A DNA stretch of 15,922 bases from SM23-42 sp050124875 (lineage in GTDB: Bacteria; Hydrothermota; Tepidihabitantia; SM23-42): NCBI GenBank assembly GCA_050124875.1, contig JASFEK010000022.1:1-15922 (forward strand), written 5' to 3'. Position numbers and translations under genes: made by a program. The notes below the pieces were generated by a model. It made no database searches. It was not told where the DNA came from and saw nothing but the letters and a program-made list of their open reading frames with translations. Of the stretch, positions 1 to 6,995 are shown piece after piece (positions within the stretch are counted from its first letter, which is position 1; every line of letters begins with the position of its first letter).

Positions 1-66
1 AGAGCTGGAAATGGGTAGGAATTCGGTGAGCCCCTGGACAATGCCGAGGATAATCGTTTCTATCAT
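1..66 (-). CDS. uppP: Undecaprenyl-diphosphatase, N-terminal 22 residues only (runs off the left edge)
   Basis: Read on the minus strand from the ATG at 66-64, the 22 codons to the window edge end in the motif GLTEFLPISSS. This is the first conserved signature of the UppP/BacA family of integral membrane undecaprenyl-pyrophosphate phosphatases (GxxQGxTEFLPxSSSxH). The enzyme recycles the C55 lipid carrier of peptidoglycan synthesis; the Glu in this motif belongs to the active site. The start codon overlaps the TGA of the upstream ubiA-family gene as ATGA, so the two are translationally coupled. No Shine-Dalgarno sequence precedes it. The rest of the gene lies outside the window, so intactness cannot be judged. 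Confidence 0.9.
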   Translation of the reverse strand, partial: MIETIILGIVQGLTEFLPISSS

Positions 67-875
67 GATACGATCATTGCGATGAGCCCGATGGCCATGG
101 ACGTTTTGATAAGGTTGCTGATGAGGGGCAGGTTTTTAGTTGGTGGTTTCCTGAGTAATCGCCAGACGATATAAAGCAGTACAGGATAGCCGGCTACGAG
201 GACCATGACAATATAATTGCGATTAAGAATACCCAGAACATAGGGCAGGGGCAGTATTAGACAGAGGCATGCAAGCAATAATGCGCTGATGGTGCAGGCC
301 CGGAACGGACCCAGGATAATTGGCAGGGTTAGGGCGCCGATTGCCCGGTCACCCCTCATATCCATCACATCCTTCACGATTTCACGGGGAAGGTGTATCA
401 AGATAGAGAATAAGAACGGTATGATGCAGGCTGGATTACGGGCCACCAGGCCACCAAATACAAAACTCAATCCAGCAATCAGCGCAACCGTGATGTTGCC
501 ACCCAGGGTTTTCTTCAGGTGGGTCGAGTAAAGGTAGAGGAGCAGGATCGCCGTTATTACGGTCAAAAATGGCCATATGCCCAGGAAAAATGCACCGATG
601 ACGGAAATAGTAAAGAAGAAGATTACCATGATCCAAGCACCTGTAAGCCTTACTTCTCCTGCCGGTAATGGTCGGCGCGGGTTGTTTATCCGGTCGATTT
701 CAACATCCTTTATGTCGTTTACTACATTGCCAAAGGCACATACCGCAAAACCAATCAGTCCGGCAGCGAGCAGGTGTCCTGAAAACACGATACTCCGGCT
801 AATCCAGGCTCCCACGAATACCGATATGAGGGTTATGAGGCAATTTACCGGTCGAATGATCCTGAAATACCCCAC
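63..875 (-). CDS. ubiA: UbiA-family polyprenyltransferase (geranylgeranylglycerol-phosphate geranylgeranyltransferase-like)
   Basis: This is a 270-residue polytopic membrane protein of usual family length. The first Asp-rich motif is N50-x3-D54-x2-D57-x3-D61, followed by NNPRRPLPAGEV. The second is D169-x2-D172-x3-D176 (DVMDMRGD). Both motifs bind Mg-diphosphate in UbiA prenyltransferases. The 'EIDRINNPRRPLPAGE' form and short N-terminus resemble the digeranylgeranylglyceryl-phosphate synthase-like branch more than ubiquinone or menaquinone UbiA/MenA, so the acceptor may be a glycerol-phosphate lipid; that substrate is an inference. The start is GTG at 875: an in-frame TAA lies two codons upstream and a -10 box ends 5 nt before it. 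It is the first gene of an operon with uppP, which also handles polyprenyl diphosphate lipids. Confidence 0.9.
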   Translation of the reverse strand: MGYFRIIRPVNCLITLISVFVGAWISRSIVFSGHLLAAGLIGFAVCAFGNVVNDIKDVEIDRINNPRRPLPAGEVRLTGAWIMVIFFFTISVIGAFFLGIWPFLTVITAILLLYLYSTHLKKTLGGNITVALIAGLSFVFGGLVARNPACIIPFLFSILIHLPREIVKDVMDMRGDRAIGALTLPIILGPFRACTISALLLACLCLILPLPYVLGILNRNYIVMVLVAGYPVLLYIVWRLLRKPPTKNLPLISNLIKTSMAIGLIAMIVS

Positions 876-880
876 GAATT

Positions 881-908
881 ATTCTATATATATCGCTTCA
901 GAAGTCAA
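881..908 (-). promoter_or_regulatory. Promoter of the ubiA-uppP operon
   Basis: On the minus strand the -35 is TTGACT (908-903), the spacer 16 bp and the -10 TAGAAT (886-881). Only 5 nt separate the -10 box from the GTG start at 875. Transcription starting the usual 6-7 nt past the -10 would begin at or next to the G of GTG, giving a leaderless message. No Shine-Dalgarno sequence is present, which fits. Confidence 0.75.
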
Positions 909-914
909 TTAATA

Positions 915-942
915 TTGACAAAAATAGATATATCTGTATAAT
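915..942 (+). promoter_or_regulatory. Perfect-consensus promoter of the ruvX-mltG-signalling operon
   Basis: TTGACA (915-920), 16-bp spacer, TATAAT (937-942). Ten nucleotides separate the -10 from the ATG at 953, so the expected leader is only about 3-5 nt, too short for a Shine-Dalgarno sequence. Its -35 lies just 6 bp from the -35 of the divergent ubiA promoter, so the two polymerase sites touch or compete. Confidence 0.85.
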
Positions 943-952
943 TTACGGAAAC

Positions 953-1360
953 ATGAGAATTATGGCGATTGACTACGGGTTGAAAAGAGTGGGCGTGGCG
1001 ATCACTGACCCACAGGGTACAATAGCGCAGCCGTTGTTGACCATCCGGCCGAAGTCGGATTTTGATTTAATTAAGCGACTTAAGTGTATTGCAGAGGAAA
1101 ATGAGGTCGGAGTGATCGTCTTGGGCAACCCTATTTCATTGAAGGGTGAGCCGACCGAGATGTCGAAGCGGATCGAACGATTTTGCAGGAAATTGAGGAA
1201 ATCGGTCGAAATTGAGGTCGTTATGTGGGATGAGCGGTACATAAGCAAGTATGCGGTCAATCGGATGCGGAATTTCGGCATAAGTGGCAAGAAAGAGGAG
1301 ATTGACCGTATTGCCGCCGCGATCATGCTGGAAGAGTATCTGGCGTCGAAGAGAGCATAG
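953..1360 (+). CDS. ruvX: Putative pre-16S rRNA nuclease / Holliday junction resolvase-like protein (YqgF)
   Basis: At 135 residues this is the standard length of the RuvX/YqgF RNase H-fold family, which matures the 5' end of 16S rRNA and was first proposed as a Holliday-junction resolvase. The visible signatures are MAIDYGLKRVGVAITD at the N-terminus with acidic D7, then VIVLGNP (55-60), WDERY with D93/E94, and the C-terminal KKEEIDRIAAAIMLEEYL with D118. D7, E94 and D118 match the family's acidic metal-binding residues. The start at 953 is chosen because MRIMAIDYG matches the usual N-terminus and the promoter ends 10 nt before it. The gene is immediately followed, with no gap, by mltG; ruvX-mltG proximity is a common bacterial arrangement. 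Confidence 0.93.
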   Translation: MRIMAIDYGLKRVGVAITDPQGTIAQPLLTIRPKSDFDLIKRLKCIAEENEVGVIVLGNPISLKGEPTEMSKRIERFCRKLRKSVEIEVVMWDERYISKYAVNRMRNFGISGKKEEIDRIAAAIMLEEYLASKRA

Positions 1361-2317
1361 ATGAAAAGGAAATACCTGTTGATTGCGTTGGTCTTCATTA
1401 TTATATTCATCTGGTGGCAGCCGTTCAACCTGGCGAAGACCGAGGTTACGGTGCCTGACAAGGTGAGTGCCCGTGAAATCGCGACTTTCTTGTCTGAACA
1501 GCAGATCGTGCGTAATGTCGACGAATTTCTTCTCTGGCTCAAATTGCTGGGCCGGGAAAAACAGCTCAAAGCGGGGAAGTACGAGCTACCCGTTTATCGA
1601 AACCCCATATATGTGATCAATAGACTGACGGCCGGCGGTCGGTCCGAGATCATTGTCACAATTCGGGAAGGGCTGACCTCCCAGGAGACGGCAGAGCTCC
1701 TGGCGCATCACGGGTTGATTGATCCAGTCCGGTTCATTGAGCTGTGTGAAGATCAGGATTTCATTCGGGATCTGGGGCTGAACGCGGCTTCACTCGAAGG
1801 TTATCTCTTTCCCGATACATATTCGTTCAGCAGCCTACAGGGTGAAGAGGAGATTATCAGGACTGTGATGGATAATTTCACACGCCATGTGGCCAGGTTC
1901 GGTGTTGAGAGCAGTGATTCATTACACAAGATCATCATCCTGGCATCGATCGTTGAAAAAGAGGCCAAATATCATGACGAAAGACCGATCATCGCGCGCG
2001 TCTTCATCAACCGCTTGTTGACCGGCCGTCCCCTGGAGTCGTGTGCAACTGTTTTCTACTCATTGAAGACCAGCCGACCAGCATTGAAAAAGAAGAAGCT
2101 TACCGATGCTGATTTGAAAACCGATTCGCCGTATAACAGCTACCTTCATATCGGTCTGCCGCCGGGGCCAATATGTTCACCAGGTGAGAGTTCGATCGAA
2201 GCGGTAATGGTACCGGCAGACGTCAACTATCTGTATTTTGTGGCCAAAGGTGATGGCCGTCATCATTTCTCAAGGACTTACCGCGAGCACATTGCGGCAA
2301 AGGAAAGGTATCAATGA
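1361..2317 (+). CDS. mltG: Endolytic murein transglycosylase MltG
   Basis: This 318-residue protein has one N-terminal membrane anchor (residues about 4-19, LLIALVFIIIFIWW) and a periplasmic YceG-type domain. MltG cuts nascent glycan strands and is thought to terminate peptidoglycan polymerisation. Family landmarks in order are LEGYLFPDTY (145-154), ASIVEKEA (195-202) with probable catalytic Glu199, FINRLLTGRPLESCATVFYSL, DSPYNSYLHIGLPPGPICSPG (255-274) and YLYFVAKGDGRHHFSRTYREH. The 'SCAT' variant replaces the 'SDPT' of the E. coli protein. Its ATG follows the ruvX TAG directly and its TGA overlaps the next start as ATGA, so it is transcribed with the signalling genes downstream. Confidence 0.95.
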   Translation: MKRKYLLIALVFIIIFIWWQPFNLAKTEVTVPDKVSAREIATFLSEQQIVRNVDEFLLWLKLLGREKQLKAGKYELPVYRNPIYVINRLTAGGRSEIIVTIREGLTSQETAELLAHHGLIDPVRFIELCEDQDFIRDLGLNAASLEGYLFPDTYSFSSLQGEEEIIRTVMDNFTRHVARFGVESSDSLHKIIILASIVEKEAKYHDERPIIARVFINRLLTGRPLESCATVFYSLKTSRPALKKKKLTDADLKTDSPYNSYLHIGLPPGPICSPGESSIEAVMVPADVNYLYFVAKGDGRHHFSRTYREHIAAKERYQ

Positions 2318-4731
2318 TCGACAACGGCTCAGAAGAAAACGTCATTCGCGAAACTCCCTATTATGAGAAACTGCAGAATACATATCGTGACCGTGCGAAC
2401 TTCAACCGTTATTTCAGTATTCTGAAAAAGATTACGCGGCGTGATCCCTTCATTGAAAAACTGGAGAAGAATGGTGGAAAGGAACTCGTGTATCTGGGTA
2501 GGAGGCTTTTCACACTCCAGGACGATTTCGTTTCGAACTACCTGAAATTCATGAGTGACGATTCACAGATCGATAAGTGGGAGGAATTCTTTGAGCGGTA
2601 TAGCAAGCACATATTCGATATCTACGAAGAGTTTGTGAATGGAGTGAGCGCCAATGTGGTCATCTTTGAAATTGCCAACCGGAAACTGCTGCGTGATATT
2701 CTTACCAAGAAAACAGCCAAGGAATCGGTTGAGAGGAAGATGCAGATCGCGGAGCGGTTCGGTGCGGTGGTCAATCATTTGTTCAACTACATTAGAAATT
2801 CACTGACGAAGCGGACCGTGGTCGTCGATAATATCATTGTTGATAGTTATGAGCATATCCCATTCGTGCCCCGATTGAGCAGTCTCGAGATCGTTAGGAC
2901 ACTGGGTAACAGCTTCCTCAAACAGGGTATACCAGAACCAGTCTTCAGTGCCATGCTCAAAGGCATGGTGCGCTATTACTACACGGATGAGAAGAGCAAC
3001 ATATTGGAATCAATAGACAAACTGCCAGTTCTTAACAAGAAGAAGATTGCCGAGGTTCTCAAGGCGCGCTTCTTCTATCCGGATGAAGAAACGCTGACCG
3101 AGATCATCGATGCGCTCCAGAAAAGAGGTCGCCGGGCCATGTCCGACATCTCCAACCGCAAGCGACATATTGAGAACAAGATGGACAATATCCGAAGAAA
3201 GATCACAGATACGACGAACATCATGAGTGACAGCTTGATCAATCTCGCCGAGGATTTCTCCACCGAGGAGGCCATTGAAAACATGGTGAAGCGCTTGCAT
3301 CGAAACGTGATCGGTAATGCCTACGATCTGAAGATATTGAAATGGGAATACCAGGAATGTGTGAACAAGGAGAACAGCTTGAAAGAGATAATGCGCTGGA
3401 AATCTGAAGATCTTGCCGGGCTCATCACACGGGGCGAGTGGGATCCCTACATAATGCAGGTGCTGCATCGGCGTGAAGATATAAACGATGATCGCTTGCA
3501 GTTGATACTCAAGGACGCGGCCAGCGACATTAAGAATGATGAGGCAGCACAGGAACTCATGAACCAGTACCGGATGTCAGCCTTCCTGAAAGAGCGCTAT
3601 GATGGCCGTCAGGTGATGGATGGGTTCAACAGCTGTGTTGATGATATACTTGTGCCGCTCGTGAAATCCATCTTACTGGAAGAACTTGTGGACTATTATC
3701 CGAAGCTGTCGCAGATCATGACTGCCGAAGGTATTCGTTTCTTGGGCGAAGAGGCGATATCCGGACGCGTTTCGCTGATTGAAAAGGATGTTAACATCAT
3801 TACTAATGAGGAATCCGCGTCAGATGAAAATGTACTTCGTTATAAGGACCTTGTTTCGGTGCTGGTCTATGACATTAGAGGCTCGACTTTCATGGGCGCG
3901 AAGTTGAAGAACGCTGAGCAGGAGAGCGCGATAAGAAATTTGTTCCAGGAATCAATGCTCTACGTTGCCGAGAAATACGGGGGCATTCCGATAAAGGATA
4001 CCGGCGATGGCGGTGTGATATTCTTCGCCCGGAATCACTATGACATAAAGGATGAAAAGACGCTGCGGGCCGAGCCGGGAAGTACACTACCCGCGGTTCG
4101 CTGTGCAATTGAAATGGTTCAGGAAGCCAAGTTGTTCGTGCAGCGTAACATACACCGGTATGGAGATTGGTTCCGTGAGTTTGAGGAACGCGAGATCGAT
4201 TTTGAAGGTGCGGCGTATGCAAAACTCCCGCCGTCATACCAGGCGATTTTTCAGGTCGGGATAGGGATCGCATCTGGGTACTATCCGCGCGAGGTTTTCC
4301 TAGAGAAGAATGCCTTTGGTGAGCACGATCTGACCGGCATGTTGGTGCGGGAGGCGAATCTCTATTCAACGGTCAAGGCAAAGGGCAAGTCCACAGTCAT
4401 CTGCGACGATGCAACCGTCTACAATGTTCTACTCAATGTAGACCGTTTCTCTTTCCTGAGTGAGGCAGGATTGCGTATCGACCCGGTACAGCTGAACATT
4501 CAGCAGGGCCTAGAGTATTGGATCAAGCAAAGGACTTCACGCAAAGGCTTTATTCTCGATCTATACAAGATATCCGTAGCACGATTCGGCCGGGAAATGG
4601 CCGATACCGAGCACCTGAAGATCATACTCGATGACAACGATATCGTGATCAATGAGAGTGGTGATGTTAAGATTGACAAGGTCGAGCGAAGCAAGATGCT
4701 CTTTGAGATACATGCGGAGGCGTCAAAGTGA
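2314..4731 (+). CDS. Class III nucleotide-cyclase-homology protein A with long alpha-helical N-terminal region
   Basis: This 805-residue, apparently cytoplasmic protein has no signal peptide or clear membrane segment. Residues 1-510 are charged and mostly helical, with a likely coiled coil near 275-325; I do not recognise this region. Residues about 510-700 form a class III adenylate/guanylate cyclase homology domain. It contains VYDIRGST with metal-type D520, IKDTGDGG with K561 and second metal Asp D565, QVGIGIASG, and DLTGMLVREANL with D672. K561 and D672 align with the purine-selecting Lys/Asp pair. The positions of the transition-state Asn and Arg are R679 and L683, so classical catalysis is doubtful. 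About 35 extra residues (ending in AKLPPSYQAIFQ) precede the GIGIASG strand. A tail of about 115 residues follows. The start overlaps mltG by 4 nt, and the weak Shine-Dalgarno is an AAGGAAAGG-type stretch. The gene is paralogous to the next one. Nucleotide-related signalling is inferred; enzymatic activity is not shown. Confidence 0.85.
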   Translation: MIDNGSEENVIRETPYYEKLQNTYRDRANFNRYFSILKKITRRDPFIEKLEKNGGKELVYLGRRLFTLQDDFVSNYLKFMSDDSQIDKWEEFFERYSKHIFDIYEEFVNGVSANVVIFEIANRKLLRDILTKKTAKESVERKMQIAERFGAVVNHLFNYIRNSLTKRTVVVDNIIVDSYEHIPFVPRLSSLEIVRTLGNSFLKQGIPEPVFSAMLKGMVRYYYTDEKSNILESIDKLPVLNKKKIAEVLKARFFYPDEETLTEIIDALQKRGRRAMSDISNRKRHIENKMDNIRRKITDTTNIMSDSLINLAEDFSTEEAIENMVKRLHRNVIGNAYDLKILKWEYQECVNKENSLKEIMRWKSEDLAGLITRGEWDPYIMQVLHRREDINDDRLQLILKDAASDIKNDEAAQELMNQYRMSAFLKERYDGRQVMDGFNSCVDDILVPLVKSILLEELVDYYPKLSQIMTAEGIRFLGEEAISGRVSLIEKDVNIITNEESASDENVLRYKDLVSVLVYDIRGSTFMGAKLKNAEQESAIRNLFQESMLYVAEKYGGIPIKDTGDGGVIFFARNHYDIKDEKTLRAEPGSTLPAVRCAIEMVQEAKLFVQRNIHRYGDWFREFEEREIDFEGAAYAKLPPSYQAIFQVGIGIASGYYPREVFLEKNAFGEHDLTGMLVREANLYSTVKAKGKSTVICDDATVYNVLLNVDRFSFLSEAGLRIDPVQLNIQQGLEYWIKQRTSRKGFILDLYKISVARFGREMADTEHLKIILDDNDIVINESGDVKIDKVERSKMLFEIHAEASK
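4716..4720 (+). promoter_or_regulatory. Strong Shine-Dalgarno deciding the GTG start of the second cyclase-like gene
   Basis: GGAGG lies 7 nt before GTG 4728-4730, inside the last codons of the upstream gene. It supports a GTG start overlapping the previous TGA (GTGA). It also shows that this genome uses Shine-Dalgarno initiation for internal operon genes while the operon's first gene lacks one. Confidence 0.7.
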
Positions 4732-6995
4732 ATAAATACAGCGTAACGAACATACAGAATCATATCGAGGAAAAGAGTAATTACTTCAGCCTGGTCAAAA
4801 AGCGTTTCATGGATGAGGATAGATATAAGGCAAGCCTGCAAGCCATTGAACAAGGTCTGGTATGCTTGGGCATTGCCAAGGATCCCATGAAAGTATTCGA
4901 AAAAAGAAGTAACTTCGTTATTCTATTAGGGGCTAAGCAGACCGAATACGAGGGTTATGAATTGCCTTTATACATCGGGCACAAGTTGAAGGGTATGCCC
5001 GTGCCGGAGTCTCTGCTCAACAAATGTCCCCGGGAAATCACGGACATGATTGACCAGGCCACCGACCGCAAGCACATAAATGAATACAGCAAGGAATTGC
5101 ATCAAGGATCACTGGCCCCGGACATTCTCCTCGCGATACACAAAAGCATTGTTGGTGCGCGGGTAGAGACCTTACTGCCTGATTTGCTGTCGGATGTCGA
5201 GCGCCTGGGCTTCACGAGCCTGAAGGAGGCGTTCGAAAAGATACCGCCTATCTTTCTCAATTATCTATCGCCTGCCTCATTGACCAAGGTGTTCAAGAAG
5301 CTGTCGAATCTGGTCCGTGATATGAAGAGCAAGATGGAAGACGAACTCAAGAATATCGACCTCTATTCAACTCGCATCCGTGAACAGCTGGAAAGTCTTT
5401 ATATTGAGACCAATGAAGGTTTGCATGCGATAATTGATAAAGACGTGATGCAGGGTGCCGATACCAGTTCCATTACCCAAAAGGTATCGAATCTGTTTTC
5501 CCGGCTGGATAGGCTCTTTCTCGGAAATATATACCACCTGAAGGATTATCAGAGGAAACGGAAGAAGATCATGGATGATTTCAGCCAGGAGGAAGGGCTG
5601 AAATACTATGCAGAAAAAAGAAGTATCGATGGGACCAAGCCAATATCCGAGATATACGATGAATACATGTATATGTACAAATTCGGTCCGCTGAATAAGG
5701 ATGAGAACAAGATTTTCGTTAAATCGCTCACCCAGGAGCTGGAGGATATTTACCGTAAGAAAAGCCGCAGTGTGTCGTTGCTGAAGAAATATGAGAAGCG
5801 CGGTTTGATATCGGTGGATCTGGAGATCGACGCCCTGATCGATGCGTACAATACGTTCATGAAGCGAACGATAATCCCGGATTACCTTGGGCAGTCTTTT
5901 CTTGGCCTGGTCAGCTGCCTGCCGCCAGACGATAGTGAATCGTCGCGGATGCTGATGGATAAGGCGAATTTGAAGACCGTATTCTTGAGCGGGCAGAATA
6001 TCCTGCAGCCACGGGACAAGGCTGCCGAAATCCCGCCGGAGATCGTGGAGTATGTATCCCGGTTCCGCAAGTGCGCTACGATTCTGGTCTATGATATAAG
6101 GGGTTCTTCTTACATGGGCGTCAAGCTGAATGATGCGACCAAGGAACAACGGATAAAATACAAATTTGCCAAAGAGATGGCCCAGGTCGTCAAGAAATAT
6201 GATGGTTTCCTGTTGAAGGATACCGGGGACGGCGGGCTGGTTTGGTTCTCTGAGAATTCCGGTTCGTTGTACAATTATCTTTACACCGAATCGGTGACCG
6301 GAAAGGGCACGCAGCTGCGCTATTCAATATCTACTGGTGGTGATTTGGATATCATTACGGCAACCGATGCCGCGCGCCGCGCCATACTGTGTGCACGCGA
6401 TATGGTGCTTAGAGCCGAGGAGTTTATCCGGGCGAACTTTGTGCACTATCGCGAGTGGTTTGCCGATGTTGCCGAGCGAACCCTGGAGCTGGATGGCATC
6501 ACTTATGCGTTGCTGCCGCCTGAGTTTAAGAGTCTGTTCCGGATCGGTGTCGGTATCGCGTCCGGCGTGCCGGACCGGGACGTGATTTTCGCGACAAATT
6601 CATATGGTGATCCGGATCTGGTCGGTCCTGTTTTGTCCGATGCTCACCTGTATTCAAGGGAAAGACAACCGGGCCGTTCGGTGATCATCTGCGATCTGCC
6701 GACACTGGTCAATCTGATCACAAATGTCGAGAGTTTTGAGTATCCGATTGATAAGAAGGATTTCAAAGAATACTGTAAGGTGCTGGAAGAATTACGTGGG
6801 ACCACGCACGGCTACGTTCTTTCGGATTTGAAGGTTTCAATTCTGCCCAAGGGTATCCATGTTCTGGGAGAACTGAACAAGAGCAGGGCAATAATGGATG
6901 CGCGCGTTGATAATTTCTATCTTGATGAGCATGGTAACTTCTACGATGAAGATAAGAAGAAGATCAAGATGCTCTATGAGATCCTGACTCTATAA
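4728..6995 (+). CDS. Class III nucleotide-cyclase-homology protein B, paralogue of the preceding gene
   Basis: This 755-residue paralogue has the same plan: about 445 residues of charged, mainly helical sequence of unknown fold, then a cyclase-homology domain and a tail of about 110 residues. Domain landmarks are VYDIRGSSYMG with D456, LKDTGDGG with K497 and D501, RIGVGIASG, and DLVGPVLSDAHL with D630. The metal Asp pair and purine-selecting Lys/Asp align with family consensus. The transition-state Asn and Arg positions are S637 and L641. It shares with protein A the insert before the GIGIASG strand (pattern F-x4-N-x3-Y-x2-WF, later YALLPPEF). A further weak match (GN-x-Y-x-LK) lies within the N-terminal region, so the two are related along more than the catalytic domain. 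Class III cyclases work as dimers with composite sites, so a heterodimer of A and B is plausible but unproven. Its TAA overlaps the next ATG by one base. Confidence 0.85.
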   Translation: MNKYSVTNIQNHIEEKSNYFSLVKKRFMDEDRYKASLQAIEQGLVCLGIAKDPMKVFEKRSNFVILLGAKQTEYEGYELPLYIGHKLKGMPVPESLLNKCPREITDMIDQATDRKHINEYSKELHQGSLAPDILLAIHKSIVGARVETLLPDLLSDVERLGFTSLKEAFEKIPPIFLNYLSPASLTKVFKKLSNLVRDMKSKMEDELKNIDLYSTRIREQLESLYIETNEGLHAIIDKDVMQGADTSSITQKVSNLFSRLDRLFLGNIYHLKDYQRKRKKIMDDFSQEEGLKYYAEKRSIDGTKPISEIYDEYMYMYKFGPLNKDENKIFVKSLTQELEDIYRKKSRSVSLLKKYEKRGLISVDLEIDALIDAYNTFMKRTIIPDYLGQSFLGLVSCLPPDDSESSRMLMDKANLKTVFLSGQNILQPRDKAAEIPPEIVEYVSRFRKCATILVYDIRGSSYMGVKLNDATKEQRIKYKFAKEMAQVVKKYDGFLLKDTGDGGLVWFSENSGSLYNYLYTESVTGKGTQLRYSISTGGDLDIITATDAARRAILCARDMVLRAEEFIRANFVHYREWFADVAERTLELDGITYALLPPEFKSLFRIGVGIASGVPDRDVIFATNSYGDPDLVGPVLSDAHLYSRERQPGRSVIICDLPTLVNLITNVESFEYPIDKKDFKEYCKVLEELRGTTHGYVLSDLKVSILPKGIHVLGELNKSRAIMDARVDNFYLDEHGNFYDEDKKKIKMLYEILTL

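Noticed and set aside
577..912. Plus-strand open frame opposite the ubiA-family gene
   Set aside because: It is a shadow of a well-supported membrane enzyme gene and runs through its promoter; no family signature.
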